Source: Hyphomonadaceae bacterium
Lineage (GTDB): Bacteria > Pseudomonadota > Alphaproteobacteria > Caulobacterales > Aquidulcibacteraceae
NCBI GenBank assembly: GCA_016791445.1
Contig: JAEUMP010000025.1
Coordinates: 226,839 to 290,838 of the forward strand
DNA length: 64,000 nt
Reading direction: 5' to 3'
Positions 24,309 through 33,290 of the stretch are shown here, piece after piece (position 1 is the stretch's first letter; each line of letters begins with the position of its first letter). Position numbers and translations under genes: made by a program. Below the pieces are notes generated by a model. It ran no database searches, was not told the DNA's origin, and was given only the letters and a program-made list of their open reading frames with translations.

Positions 24309-24707
24309 ATGTACGAGGAAACCACCGAAGGCGTGCGCATCCGCGTGACGCCGGCCTACGCCCCCGCCGAAAGCGCGCCGGCGGACCACCGGTATTTCTG
24401 GACCTACACGATCGAGATCACCAACCTCTCCGCGCGCACGGTGAAGCTCATCAACCGCTACTGGCGCATCGTCGACGCGACCGGCAAGGAGCAGGAAGTG
24501 CGCGGCGACGGCGTCGTCGGCAAGCAGCCGGTCCTGCGTCCGGGCGAGGCCTTCACCTACACCAGCGGTTGCCCGCTGACGGCGCCGACCGGGATGATGG
24601 GCGGGCACTACGGCATGATCGATGTGCAGGCGCACATGCCTTTCGTCGCCATCGTGCCGACCTTCGCGCTGGACAGCCCCTTCACGGACCGGACCCGCGC
24701 AAACTAG
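24309..24707 (+). CDS. apaG: ApaG domain protein
   Basis: 132 residues, standard ApaG length. The Ig-like fold is visible as FWTYTIEITNLSARTVKLIN, YWRIVDATGKEQEVRGDGVV and TYTSGCPLTAPTGMMGGHYG, the last being the family signature. ApaG has been linked to Co2+/Mg2+ efflux in Salmonella and binds nucleotide-like ligands; its exact role is unsettled. It starts 4 bases after metZ, so it is probably in the SAM-II controlled operon. It converges with hslO. Confidence 0.93.
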   Translation: MYEETTEGVRIRVTPAYAPAESAPADHRYFWTYTIEITNLSARTVKLINRYWRIVDATGKEQEVRGDGVVGKQPVLRPGEAFTYTSGCPLTAPTGMMGGHYGMIDVQAHMPFVAIVPTFALDSPFTDRTRAN

Positions 24708-24710
24708 ACG

Positions 24711-25604
24711 TCACGCGCGGACTTCCGCCGGATCAAGAAGATAGAGCCGCGCGCAGAACTGGCAGCGGGCGTGCAGCTTGCCGTCCGGCTCGACGAGGTC
24801 TTCCAGCTCTTCGCGCGTGAAGCGGTTGAGGAGGGCCGTCAGCCGCCCGCGATCGCAGGTGCACCGGTCGCGCAGGCCCAGCGGATCGGCCATGCGCACG
24901 CCGTCTTCATGGAAGAGGCGATAGAGCATCGCATCCGTCGGCAGCGCGGGATCGAGCAGTTCGGCGTCAGTGAGCGAGGCGAAGAGGATCTGCGTGCGGC
25001 TCCAGTCTTCTTCGGTGAAGCCGCGCGCCTCGTCGCCCGCCACGCGCTGGATGAGTGCGCCGCCGCCGCGCCATTGCGCGCCCTGCGTCGTCACTTCCTC
25101 ACCCACGGCAAGGCGGATCCGCGTCGGCGTCTGTTCGGAGTGTTCGAAATAGTATTCCGCGCAATCGGCGAGCGTGGCGCCTTCGAGCGGCACGACGCCC
25201 TGCATCTGCGCCATGTCGGGCCCCTGGTCGAGGGTGAGCGTCAACGCGCCGGCGCCGATGAGTTCCGCAGGCGTGCGCCGTTCGTCGCCGACATCGGCAT
25301 CGACCACGCGCGCATAGCCCCGCAGTCCGCCGCCGGCGCGATACTCCGCAACCAGCAATGGCGCCGGCCCGTCGCCCTGGGCCTGCACGGTGAGCGTGCC
25401 TTCCGTCTTCAGAAGTGCGCCGACGAGGGCCGTGAGCGTCAGCGCCTCTCCGAGCAGCAACGCGACGGGACGCGGATAGTCGTGCCGGCAAAGGATCGGA
25501 TGAATGGAGTCAGCGCCGAGCCGCGCATAGCGCCCACGCACCGGCGCGCCGTCGATGGTGAAAGCGGAGACGCAATCGTCGTGCGCGTTCAAAATCCGAG
25601 ACAC
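24711..25604 (-). CDS. hslO: Hsp33 redox-activated chaperone
   Basis: About 297 residues. The C-terminal zinc/redox switch is intact: RCTCDRGR, then 27 residues later CQFCARLY, the CXC...CXXC arrangement. Oxidation releases zinc and activates the holdase. The N-terminal substrate-binding domain contains [20 protein letters not shown]. Start is uncertain: GTG at 25607 or 25604, or TTG at 25592 which overlaps the argF stop; none has a good ribosome site, which suggests coupling to argF translation. Last gene of argD-argF-hslO. Confidence 0.9.
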   Translation of the reverse strand: MSRILNAHDDCVSAFTIDGAPVRGRYARLGADSIHPILCRHDYPRPVALLLGEALTLTALVGALLKTEGTLTVQAQGDGPAPLLVAEYRAGGGLRGYARVVDADVGDERRTPAELIGAGALTLTLDQGPDMAQMQGVVPLEGATLADCAEYYFEHSEQTPTRIRLAVGEEVTTQGAQWRGGGALIQRVAGDEARGFTEEDWSRTQILFASLTDAELLDPALPTDAMLYRLFHEDGVRMADPLGLRDRCTCDRGRLTALLNRFTREELEDLVEPDGKLHARCQFCARLYLLDPAEVRA

Positions 25605-26518
25605 CACAGCAGCACGGCTTTCTGGGCGTGGATGCGATTTTCCGCTTCGTCGAAGATCGCCGATTGCGGGCCGTCGATGACTTCCGTCGTCACTTCCTCG
25701 TCGCGGTGTGCGGGCAGGCAGTGCAGGAAGACCGCATTCCGGGCGGCGCGGTTCATCAGCGCCTGCGTCACCTGATACGGCGGGAACGCGGCCATGCGTT
25801 CGTCCTTGTCGGTGTCGCCCATCGAGACCCAGCAATCGGTGACGACGACGTCGGCGCCGTCGACGGCGGCTTCTGGTTTCTGGCTGACGCTCACGCGCGC
25901 GCCCTCGGCCTCTGCGGCTTGCACGTCTTGAGTTCTCGGGAGATAGCCCTTCGGCGCGGCGATCGCGAGGTCGAAGCCGAGCTTGCCGGCGACGTGGATG
26001 AAACTGGCGCAGACATTGTTGCCGTCGCCCACCCACGCGATCTTCTTGCCCTTCACGTCGCCGAGGCGCTCCTCGATGGTCATGAGATCGGCGATGATCT
26101 GGCAGGGGTGGCTGAGATCCGTCAGCCCGTTGATGACCGGCACGCTCGATGCGGCGGCGAAGTCGAGCACGTCCTGATGTGCATTCGCGCGGATCATCAC
26201 GGCATCGACCATGCGGGAGAGCACGCGGGCGGTATCTTCGATGGTTTCGCCGCGGCCGAGTTGGGTGTCGGATGCGTTGAGCACGATGGTGTCGCCGCCG
26301 AGCTGGCGCATGCCGATGTCGAACGACACGCGCGTGCGCGTCGAGTTCTTCTGGAAGATCATCGCCAGCGTATGGCCGATCAGCGGCGCGTCCGCATCCT
26401 TGGCGCCTTTGGTGGCGCCAATGCGCGCAGCCTTGCGACGGTGCGCCTCGTCGAGGAGCGCGCGCAGCTGTGCGGGATCGAAAGTGGCGAGATCGATGAA
26501 GTGGCGCGGCGGTCTCAC
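25589..26518 (-). CDS. argF: Ornithine carbamoyltransferase
   Basis: 309 residues. Carbamoyl phosphate loop STRTR at 59-63, ornithine-side motif [16 protein letters not shown], and [13 protein letters not shown] with the catalytic Cys: complete OTC set. Makes citrulline in arginine synthesis. The GTG at 26518 overlaps the argD stop (GTGA), and its own stop lies within the start region of hslO, so all three genes are coupled. Confidence 0.96.
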   Translation of the reverse strand: MRPPRHFIDLATFDPAQLRALLDEAHRRKAARIGATKGAKDADAPLIGHTLAMIFQKNSTRTRVSFDIGMRQLGGDTIVLNASDTQLGRGETIEDTARVLSRMVDAVMIRANAHQDVLDFAAASSVPVINGLTDLSHPCQIIADLMTIEERLGDVKGKKIAWVGDGNNVCASFIHVAGKLGFDLAIAAPKGYLPRTQDVQAAEAEGARVSVSQKPEAAVDGADVVVTDCWVSMGDTDKDERMAAFPPYQVTQALMNRAARNAVFLHCLPAHRDEEVTTEVIDGPQSAIFDEAENRIHAQKAVLLWCLGF

Positions 26519-27702
26519 GCCGCCGCCTTCGCATCGCTGATGGCGGCGTCAAGGATAGCGACGGCTTCGGTGACGTGGCTGCCGTCGATGATGAGCGGCG
26601 GCGCCAGGCGCACGCAGTTTTCGCCCGCGACTCCCACAAGCAGCTTGCGGTCGCGCGCGGCGGCCTGCGCGGGTTTCGGATCGCTCGCGAGTTTCACCCC
26701 ACGCAGCAGGCCGCGTCCCCGAATTTCCAGCACGTAGCCCGGATGGCGATCCTTCAGCCCTTCGAGCGCCTGGCCGAGATGGTTCGAGACGTCACGGACG
26801 TGTTCGAGGAAGGCCGGCTCGTGCAGCATGTCATAGGCAGTGTTGCCGACCGCCATGGCGAGCGGGTTTCCGCCGAAGGTGGTGCCGTGCGTGCCGCGCA
26901 CCATGCCCTTGGCCGCTTCGCGCGTCGCGAGGAAGGCGCCCATCGGGAAGCCGCCGCCGACGCCCTTGGCCACAGCCATGATGTCCGGCGTGACGCCAGA
27001 CCATTCGTGCGCCCACATCTTGCCGGTGCGACCTGCGCCCGATTGCACTTCGTCGAAGATGATCAGCGCGCCGTGCTGGTCGCACAGTTCGCGCAGGCCG
27101 CGCAGGCACTGGTCGGGCACCGCACGGCAGCCGCCTTCGCCCTGCACCGGCTCGATGATCACCGCCGCCGTTGTCGGACCAATCGCTTTCTTAAGCGCGT
27201 CGTGATCGCCGTAGGGGAGATTGATGTAGCCCGGCAGGCGCGGGCCGAAGCCGTCCACATAGTTCGGGTTTCCGGCCGCATTGATCGCGGCATAGCTGCG
27301 ACCGTGGAACGAGCCGGAGAAGCCGATGATGTCGATCTTCTCTGGGTTGCCGTTCGCGGAGTGATATTTCCGCGCCATCTTCAGGCAGCCTTCGATGGCC
27401 TCGGTGCCGGAGTTGGTGAAGAAGACGACGTCGGCGAAGGTCGACGCGACATACTTCGCCGCCAGCGTTTCCTGCCCTTCGACGCGGAACATGTTCGAAA
27501 GGTGCCAGAGCTTGCCGGCCTGCTCGCGCAGCGTTTCCACCATGCGCGGATGGGCGTGGCCGAAGGCGTTCACCGAGATCCCGGCGATGAAATCGAGATA
27601 GCGCTCGCCGGTCTTGGCGTAGAGGTGCACGCCCTCGCCGCGCACGAATACCTGCTCCGGCGGCGAATACACGGGCAGAAGCGGGCTTTCAGGGACGGAC
27701 AT
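26515..27702 (-). CDS. argD: Acetylornithine aminotransferase
   Basis: 395 residues, class III PLP aminotransferase. [47 protein letters not shown] and the PLP lysine in [18 protein letters not shown] are all present. Transfers the amino group to N-acetylglutamate semialdehyde; may also serve lysine synthesis (DapC). Start ATG 27702 has GGAG 8 bases upstream. First gene of argD-argF-hslO; 190 bases separate it from the divergent phaB. Confidence 0.94.
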   Translation of the reverse strand: MSVPESPLLPVYSPPEQVFVRGEGVHLYAKTGERYLDFIAGISVNAFGHAHPRMVETLREQAGKLWHLSNMFRVEGQETLAAKYVASTFADVVFFTNSGTEAIEGCLKMARKYHSANGNPEKIDIIGFSGSFHGRSYAAINAAGNPNYVDGFGPRLPGYINLPYGDHDALKKAIGPTTAAVIIEPVQGEGGCRAVPDQCLRGLRELCDQHGALIIFDEVQSGAGRTGKMWAHEWSGVTPDIMAVAKGVGGGFPMGAFLATREAAKGMVRGTHGTTFGGNPLAMAVGNTAYDMLHEPAFLEHVRDVSNHLGQALEGLKDRHPGYVLEIRGRGLLRGVKLASDPKPAQAAARDRKLLVGVAGENCVRLAPPLIIDGSHVTEAVAILDAAISDAKAAA

Positions 27703-27892
27703 GGGGCGCTCCAGAAGGGGCGAAGTGCTGGAAAGCGCGGGTTCTGACGGGGGTTGGGGCAAGCGTCAAGGAATCCGGCGCCGTCGCGCCGGAAGCCACG
27801 GGGGCAAAAATTTGCGTGTGCCGCCTTGGCGATGTCCCGACGCCGGTTATGGTGGGGACAACCAACAGGCCGAATAAACGGGGAGATCGCAC

Positions 27893-28624
27893 ATGTCGTC
27901 GCGCGTTGCAGTGGTCACGGGGGGCACCCGCGGCATCGGACTGGCCATCACGGAAGCGCTCAGCAAGGCGGGCTACAAGGTCGCCGCCAACTACGCCGGC
28001 AACGACAAGGCGGCGCAGAAGGCCGAAGCCGAGAATGAGGGCGTGAAGTGCTACAAGTGGGACGTGGGCGACCACGACGCTTGCATCGCCGGCCTGCGCA
28101 AGGTGGAAGCCGAGATCGGTCCGGTTGACGTGCTCGTCAACAACGCCGGAATCACGCGGGACGGATTTTTCCACAAGATGACCGCCGACCAGTGGCGCGA
28201 GGTCATCCGCGTCGATCTCGACAGCCTCTTCTACATGACCCGTCCGGTGATCGACGGCATGCGGGCGCGGGGCTTTGGCCGCATCATCAACATCTCTTCG
28301 ATCAACGGCCAGAAGGGGCAGGCGGGGCAGGTCAACTACTCCGCCGCCAAGGCCGGGATGATCGGCTTCACCAAGGCGCTGGCGCAGGAAGGCGCCTCCA
28401 AGGGCGTCACGGTGAACTGCATCGCGCCAGGCTATATCGACACCGAGATGGTGGCCGCCGTGCCGGAAGCGGCGCTGCAGAAGATCATCGCCACGATCCC
28501 GGCGGGGCGGCTCGGCAAGGCCGAGGAGATCGCCCGCGCCGTCCAGTTCCTGGCCAGCGACGACGCGGGCTTCATCACCGGCGCGACGCTGACGGTGAAC
28601 GGCGCGCAGTACATCGCGGGCTGA
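27893..28624 (+). CDS. phaB: Acetoacetyl-CoA reductase
   Basis: 243 residues, SDR fold, reduces acetoacetyl-CoA to (R)-3-hydroxybutyryl-CoA for polyhydroxybutyrate. TGGTRGIG at 9-16 binds NADPH; catalytic Ser in NISSINGQKGQAGQ and YSAAK follow. VNNAGITRDGFFHKM and IAPGYIDTEMVAAVP are specific to PhaB rather than FabG. GGGGAG lies before the ATG. phaA and phaC are not in the window. A hairpin lies 17 bases after the stop. Confidence 0.93.
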   Translation: MSSRVAVVTGGTRGIGLAITEALSKAGYKVAANYAGNDKAAQKAEAENEGVKCYKWDVGDHDACIAGLRKVEAEIGPVDVLVNNAGITRDGFFHKMTADQWREVIRVDLDSLFYMTRPVIDGMRARGFGRIINISSINGQKGQAGQVNYSAAKAGMIGFTKALAQEGASKGVTVNCIAPGYIDTEMVAAVPEAALQKIIATIPAGRLGKAEEIARAVQFLASDDAGFITGATLTVNGAQYIAG

Positions 28625-28641
28625 CGCGGGCGCCGGGACGG

Positions 28642-28661
28642 GCGTGACGTTTTCGTCACGC
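28642..28661 (+). terminator. Hairpin after phaB
   Basis: GCGTGACG (28642-28649), loop TTTT, CGTCACGC (28654-28661): perfect 8-bp stem just past the phaB stop. No T-run follows, so it may be a Rho-dependent or stabilising structure. Confidence 0.5.
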
Positions 28662-28672
28662 TCCCCGGCCCA

Positions 28673-29548
28673 ATGTCGCACAAGCGTCGTCGCGCCACGA
28701 AAGCGCCGGTTTCGGATGGCTTTCGGGTGGGCATGTCCGCCGACACGCCACCGCAGTTCGGATCGTCCCATTTCGGCGCCAGGGTCGCCGGCGCCTTCGC
28801 GGCCACGATCGCCCTCGCGATCGCGCCGAACGCCGTCGCGCAAAGCAAGGACAGCCCGCTGGCGCAGGGCCTGCTCGATCTTCCCGCCAATGACCCGCCG
28901 CCGGCGGAGCGCTACCAGACGCCCGACGGGCGGGTGCGCTTCGTGCTGGACCGGTCGGGCTCGCGCGTGGCGCTGGTGCGGTTCGAGGGCTCCGACGAGG
29001 TGCATGTGCTGCGCGCCGTGCCCGGGCCGCGCGGCGACGAATTCTACAAGACCGACACCGGCGACGTGCTGCTGCGGGTGACCGCGCTTGGCGGCGTGAT
29101 CGTCTATACCGACAGCGCCCGCACCGGCGCGCCCGCTGCGCTCGCGGGTCGGGCCGGACCAATGCCGCCGCCGAGCGCGCCGCAGGGCGGGCTCGAAGCG
29201 CGCATGGCGGCGCTGCAGCGCGAGACCGCGCGGCGCGGACGCCCCGTCACCTTCCATGCGCCGCAGAACGTGCAGGGACCCGCCTCCGGCGTGGTCGCCG
29301 ACGCCGCCGCACGCGCGGCGGAGGGGCTGGTCGCTGCGCCGCGACAAGGCGCGGTGGTGCGCCGGGTGGTGATCCAGTACGGGTCGCGGCCGGGCGCCTA
29401 TGTGATCAACGAATCCCTCACCGTCGTCGTCGATCCGCGCCTCGGCTATGCGGGTCGCCCCTCGGCGGCGGCGATCCAGCAGGCCCTGCAAAATCCCCGT
29501 CGCGCGACGCCGGATACCGACGGTCGCGTCGAAGGCCCGCCGCAATAA
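28673..29548 (+). CDS. Exported protein of unknown function (DUF4908-like)
   Basis: 291 residues from the ATG at 28673; an in-frame ATG at 28733 would give a more normal signal peptide (GARVAGAFAATIALAIAPNA, cleavage after AVA). The mature protein has a conserved-looking first domain (RFVLDRSGSRVALVRFEGSD, YKTDTGDVLLRVTALGGVIV), a Pro/Ala linker and a second part (VIQYGSRPGAYVINESLTVV). It resembles the DUF4908 proteins of Caulobacter relatives, which I offer with low confidence. Probably periplasmic; function unknown. Confidence 0.6.
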   Translation: MSHKRRRATKAPVSDGFRVGMSADTPPQFGSSHFGARVAGAFAATIALAIAPNAVAQSKDSPLAQGLLDLPANDPPPAERYQTPDGRVRFVLDRSGSRVALVRFEGSDEVHVLRAVPGPRGDEFYKTDTGDVLLRVTALGGVIVYTDSARTGAPAALAGRAGPMPPPSAPQGGLEARMAALQRETARRGRPVTFHAPQNVQGPASGVVADAAARAAEGLVAAPRQGAVVRRVVIQYGSRPGAYVINESLTVVVDPRLGYAGRPSAAAIQQALQNPRRATPDTDGRVEGPPQ

Positions 29549-29736
29549 GGCCCCGCTGAGGCTGGACCTCATGAATTCAGTCTCCTAGGCTTGTTCACTT
29601 GGGGCGAGCACGGGGGGCGGGAGCACGTCGGTCGCAATCATCGGGGGACCGTCGTCAGCAACTTCCAAGGCCTTTCGTGACGCATCATCGGTCGCCGTAG
29701 CGGCGGCGCGCGCACTTGCGACAATAAGGGGGCGTC

Positions 29737-30810
29737 ATGTCTGGAATCGGAAATCTCGGATCGGTGCTCTTCGCGCACCCGATCATCGGTCTGATCGTGT
29801 TTCTCGCGGTCAGTGCCGGCGTTCTGATGGTGCTGTCCGGCGGGCAGCTCATGTCGGCGTTGGGCGGCATACTCCGCGTCTTCGTCACCGTCTTCACCAC
29901 GCCGTTCGTGTTCCTGCGCGATGCGTTGACGATTTTGCGTTCGTCCGGGGAGGCGGAGCAGGATTATCGCAAGACGCGTGTGTTCATGCTGTATCGATAC
30001 AGCCGCATCCAGTATCTCGGCATCCTCGTCATCTCCCTGCTTGCGCTGTCTGGCGGCATCACGGCGAGTCTCATTTCGCTCTATCCCAGCGGGGAAATGG
30101 CGCAGCACAAGGCGCTCTCCGAGCAAATCAGGTCGCTGCAGGACGACATCAAGGCCACGGAGAAAGATCTCGCCGCCGCCGCGACCCCGGCGCACCGCAA
30201 GACGCTGGAGGACCGCCGGACCGAAGCGGACCAAAAGCTCCAGCAGCAACGGCAGAGCAACGCGGCGTTCCAGCAGTCGAGTACCTTCCGCGGACCTCTC
30301 ATCAGCCAGATCCAGAATGCACGTCGACCGGAAAGTCTCGCCGAGGTCGCGAACGCGATCGACGGCTACATGGCCGACTGTCCGCTAGGCTACTCCTGGG
30401 GCGGGTTCAGCGAGGAACAGTGCGCTGCCTACCGCGCCTTCGCGACGGAGCTGGCGCAACGCAAGACGACGGAATTGGCGCTCTCCAAGGCGTTCGAAGA
30501 AGCGGATATCGCTTTCAACGACGCCGACAACGCCGCGCGCAACGCCGAGACCAGGCTCGAGACTCTCAAGTCGTCGCTGAAGTCGACCCGGGAACAACGC
30601 GGACAGGTCTCGCTGTTCAATCCCGGGGTCATCGCCAGCAAGCTCGGCGGTGCGATCGCGATCCTGATCTCGTCCTTGCTTTTGGTGATCGTGATCGTCT
30701 GGTTCGGCGCCCTGTTCATCGACTTCCTCAACTGGATCATCCTGCTGATGCGCGTCGCGGAGAAGGACGCGTCGTCGAAGCTCGACCACGCCGACAAGGA
30801 ATATCAGTAG
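29737..30810 (+). CDS. Membrane protein with central coiled coil, unknown function
   Basis: 357 residues. Membrane segments at about 13-38 and 92-116, a long extracytoplasmic or cytoplasmic coiled coil from about 120 to 185 (EQIRSLQDDIKATEKDL), a small domain with Cys in YMADCPLGYSWGGFSEEQC, a second helical stretch (RNAETRLETLKSSLKSTREQ), and a closing pair of hydrophobic helices at about 300-340. No family recognised. It is a single gene with 188 bases upstream in which I see no operator. The layout recalls mechanosensing or scaffold proteins, but that is only shape. Confidence 0.65.
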   Translation: MSGIGNLGSVLFAHPIIGLIVFLAVSAGVLMVLSGGQLMSALGGILRVFVTVFTTPFVFLRDALTILRSSGEAEQDYRKTRVFMLYRYSRIQYLGILVISLLALSGGITASLISLYPSGEMAQHKALSEQIRSLQDDIKATEKDLAAAATPAHRKTLEDRRTEADQKLQQQRQSNAAFQQSSTFRGPLISQIQNARRPESLAEVANAIDGYMADCPLGYSWGGFSEEQCAAYRAFATELAQRKTTELALSKAFEEADIAFNDADNAARNAETRLETLKSSLKSTREQRGQVSLFNPGVIASKLGGAIAILISSLLLVIVIVWFGALFIDFLNWIILLMRVAEKDASSKLDHADKEYQ

Positions 30811-31253
30811 GCGCCGCGCACCGGCGGGCGCCAGAGTTTCGGCGCCCAGTCGGGCGGGGCGAGGGTGAATCCGGAGAACCGGAATCCCGGCGCGACGATG
30901 CAGCTGACGAGGCTCCAGTCCCCCAGCGTTTCCGCCGCCTGCCAGGCGCCGGCGGGCACGACCGCCTGCGGCGTGTGACCTGCTGCGAGGTCGGCGCCGA
31001 GACGCAAGGTGAAGGCGAGATCGCCATCGGCGCTGATCGAAAGCGCCAGCGGATCACCCGCGTGCCACAGCCAGTATTCCACCGCATCGACATGGTGCCA
31101 GTGCGATTTTTCCCCGGCCTTCAGGAGGAAATAGATCGCGGTCGACCGCGCGCGAACGTCGGAGCCATGGTCGCGGTGCGTCTCCACATAATGGCCGCCC
31201 TCCGGATGCGGCTTCATGCGCAGGTGCGCGATGATCGCATCGGGATCTCGCAT
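30804..31253 (-). CDS. DUF985 cupin protein
   Basis: 149 residues. MKPHPEGGHYVETHRDHGSD, AIYFLLKAGEKSHWHHVDAVE and VPAGAWQAAETLGDWSLVSC give the DUF985/cupin-5 pattern with His-rich metal site (SHWHH). Related to epimerases but function unknown. Its start overlaps the gloB stop (TGATG), so it is translated with gloB. Its 3' end overlaps the stop of the convergent membrane-protein gene by 7 bases. Confidence 0.88.
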   Translation of the reverse strand: MRDPDAIIAHLRMKPHPEGGHYVETHRDHGSDVRARSTAIYFLLKAGEKSHWHHVDAVEYWLWHAGDPLALSISADGDLAFTLRLGADLAAGHTPQAVVPAGAWQAAETLGDWSLVSCIVAPGFRFSGFTLAPPDWAPKLWRPPVRGAY

Positions 31254-32011
31254 CAGAAATTGTCCTTCATCTCGCGCACCTTGCCGAAGGCTTCCCAGTC
31301 GGCGGCGCCCGGTTTGCCGATGCGCTCCTTCAGCAGCGGTGCGCGCAGGAAGGGGTTGGTGGCTTTCTCCTGCGCGAGCGTCATCGGCACGGTGGGCTTG
31401 CCGGCGTCTCGCAGCGTCTTCACCTCGATGGCGCGCGCTTGAAGCGCTGCATTGTCGGGATCGACGCTGAGCGCGAAACGCAGGTTCGATTCGGTGTATT
31501 CGTGGGCGCAGTAGAGTGTCGCGTCGTCAGGCAGCTGGGTGAGCTTCGTCAGCGACGTCCACATCTGCTGCGGCGTGCCTTCGAACAGGCGCCCGCAGCC
31601 CATGGCGAAGAGCGCATCGCCCACGAAGGCGATCTTCTCGGCATCGAACACGAAGGCGATGTGGCCGAGCGTATGTCCCCCGACGTCGAGCACCCGCGCC
31701 GCATGCGCGCCGAGGGCGACCGTGTCTCCTTCGTCGACGATGCGATCGGGCGCCTGGCCGATGCGCGAAACTTCGGAGGGTCCGATCACGACCGCGCCGG
31801 TTGCGGCCTTGATCGCAGCGTTGCCGCCCGCGTGATCGGGGTGCCAGTGCGTGTTCCAGATCTGGGTGATGCGCCAGCCGGCCGCGCGCGCTTCGGCGAG
31901 ATAGGCGTCGGCGTCCGGCGTATCGATGGCGGCGGTCTCGCCGCTCGCGTCGTCGTGGACGAGGAAGCCGTAATTGTCCTTGAGGCACGGGAACTGACGG
32001 ATGTGGATCAT
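31253..32011 (-). CDS. gloB: Hydroxyacylglutathione hydrolase (glyoxalase II)
   Basis: 252 residues. Metallo-beta-lactamase fold with NTHWHPDHAGGN; the usual THHHxDH has Trp at the second position but the metal-binding His-x-His-x-Asp-His are all kept. Further ligands are His in DVGGHTLGHI, Asp in FVGDALFAMGCGRLFEG and His in YCAHEYTESNLRFA; the last motif and the C-terminal glutathione-binding residues are specific to GloB. Hydrolyses S-lactoylglutathione in methylglyoxal detoxification. Co-translated with the DUF985 cupin. Confidence 0.94.
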   Translation of the reverse strand: MIHIRQFPCLKDNYGFLVHDDASGETAAIDTPDADAYLAEARAAGWRITQIWNTHWHPDHAGGNAAIKAATGAVVIGPSEVSRIGQAPDRIVDEGDTVALGAHAARVLDVGGHTLGHIAFVFDAEKIAFVGDALFAMGCGRLFEGTPQQMWTSLTKLTQLPDDATLYCAHEYTESNLRFALSVDPDNAALQARAIEVKTLRDAGKPTVPMTLAQEKATNPFLRAPLLKERIGKPGAADWEAFGKVREMKDNF

Positions 32012-32085
32012 GGGAAGTCACCTTTCGGGACGAGCATAGCGGAGTTTGCAGGGAGGCGAAGGAGTCTGCAGGCCAGATGCGATGT

Positions 32086-32238
32086 CCCTTCTCCCCCGCG
32101 AGGGGGAGAAGGTGTCGACGAAGTCGACGGATGAGGGGGCGTCCCGGAGATTGGCCGCACCATCCGACTTCATCCTGAACCTCGCCCCCTCATCCGACCG
32201 CTTCGCGGCCACCTTCTCCCCCTCGCGGGGGAGAAGGG
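32086..32238. repeat. Intergenic palindromic element, type B copy 3
   Basis: CCCTTCTCCCCCGCGAGGGG at the left and GAGAAGGG at the right end, with internal GTGTCGACGAAGTCGACGGA and TTCATCCTGAACCTCGCCCC. It combines sequence stretches seen separately in copies 1 and 2. Lies upstream of gloB and downstream of the 32251-33138 gene. Confidence 0.85.
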
Positions 32239-32250
32239 ATGTGATCGCGT

Positions 32251-33138
32251 TCATCCCGCCCTCCGTTCTGCACGACGCGCCAGCGCTTCCGCACGCCATT
32301 CCGCCTTGTGCCTTTCATTCCACGCCAGAATCCTTGGCGTGCGTTTCTTGATGTCCTCCTTCTCCCACTCGTAGAGGAAAATCCGTTTCTGGCGCGGCGT
32401 TTTCGGCTTGCCCTGTCGATCGAGCATGACGAGGCGCCGCGCATGGGTATGCGCGCTGAAGAGTGGAACCACATTGCTGAAATCGCCTTGGGCGGCGGGC
32501 GGTTCTTCGCTGCTGCGCAGCACCGCACCGACAAAGGCTTCCGGCCGCTGACGGAAATGCGCGAGCAGCGCGTTGCGGAGGTCCATGCAGGGGCGATAGC
32601 GGCGCATCTGCGTCAACACGCGCGGCGTGCGGTCGAACCGGTTGGCCATGCGGCGCGCCATGCGTTTTGCGTGGCGCAGCGGATCGGCGCAGAGATCGCG
32701 CAGTGCGGCAAGACGACGGCGCAAAGGCGCGGAGTCGTAGTGCAGCGGCGCGTTGTAGGGATGATAGAGATCATCCACGCGTTCGTGATGCGTGATTTCC
32801 GTCAGCGCATGGCGCTGCGGCGGCGCGCCGAAATACTGCAGACGAAAGAGAGTCTTCTCGTCGCGCGGTTTGTAGACGTAAGGCCGCCAGTCCGGCGGCG
32901 GCGGCCCGCTCGTGCGGACCACGGGCTTGAATTTCAGCCCCACCGCCAACGCGAACAGCACGCGCCGCGCGAACGCCTCGATGTCGCGCAGCCAGCGATC
33001 GGCCGTGCGATAGACACTCCAGTCGATGATGCCCGCAAAGGCAAGCGCATCGGCGAGCGGCGCGAGCAGCGCCTGGATCAACGCCAGATGATGCGCCGTG
33101 TTGGCGCGCAGGTGCGATACGTCGATACGTGGCTTCAT
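32251..33138 (-). CDS. Conserved-looking soluble protein of unknown function
   Basis: 295 residues, starting at an ATG with GGAGGT about 8 bases upstream. Rich in Arg and His, no signal peptide or membrane segment. Helical N-terminus (HHLALIQALLAPLADALAFA), a basic segment HAKRMARRMANRFDRTPRVL, and a charged C-terminus (KRIFLYEWEKEDIKKRTPRI). The basic segment resembles one in the truncated gene at the right edge (63776-64000), hinting at a small family. No function assigned. Confidence 0.65.
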   Translation of the reverse strand: MKPRIDVSHLRANTAHHLALIQALLAPLADALAFAGIIDWSVYRTADRWLRDIEAFARRVLFALAVGLKFKPVVRTSGPPPPDWRPYVYKPRDEKTLFRLQYFGAPPQRHALTEITHHERVDDLYHPYNAPLHYDSAPLRRRLAALRDLCADPLRHAKRMARRMANRFDRTPRVLTQMRRYRPCMDLRNALLAHFRQRPEAFVGAVLRSSEEPPAAQGDFSNVVPLFSAHTHARRLVMLDRQGKPKTPRQKRIFLYEWEKEDIKKRTPRILAWNERHKAEWRAEALARRAERRAG

Positions 33139-33252
33139 GGCGCCAACCTCCTTTCATGGGCAGGAGTATAAGGCGCCTTGAACCTGTGCCGGATTGTAAT
33201 GTGCAAACCCCCGCATTCGCGGGCGTTTGTCCCCCTAACTGGAAGTCATCTT

Positions 33253-33276
33253 CCTTCTCCCTCGCAGGGGAGAAGG
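33253..33276. repeat. Half copy of the palindromic element
   Basis: CCTTCTCCCTCGCAGGGGAG plus AAGG: a single hairpin arm related to the type B element, 15 bases past the mrp stop on the minus strand. It may end transcription of mrp. Confidence 0.5.
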
Positions 33277-33290
33277 GTTCTCCGTTTGGC

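Noticed and set aside
24711..26639. Single 642-codon fusion of antisense argD/argF frames with Hsp33
   Set aside because: Only the C-terminal 295 codons resemble a protein; the upstream part is an off-frame reading of argF, which is intact in its own frame.
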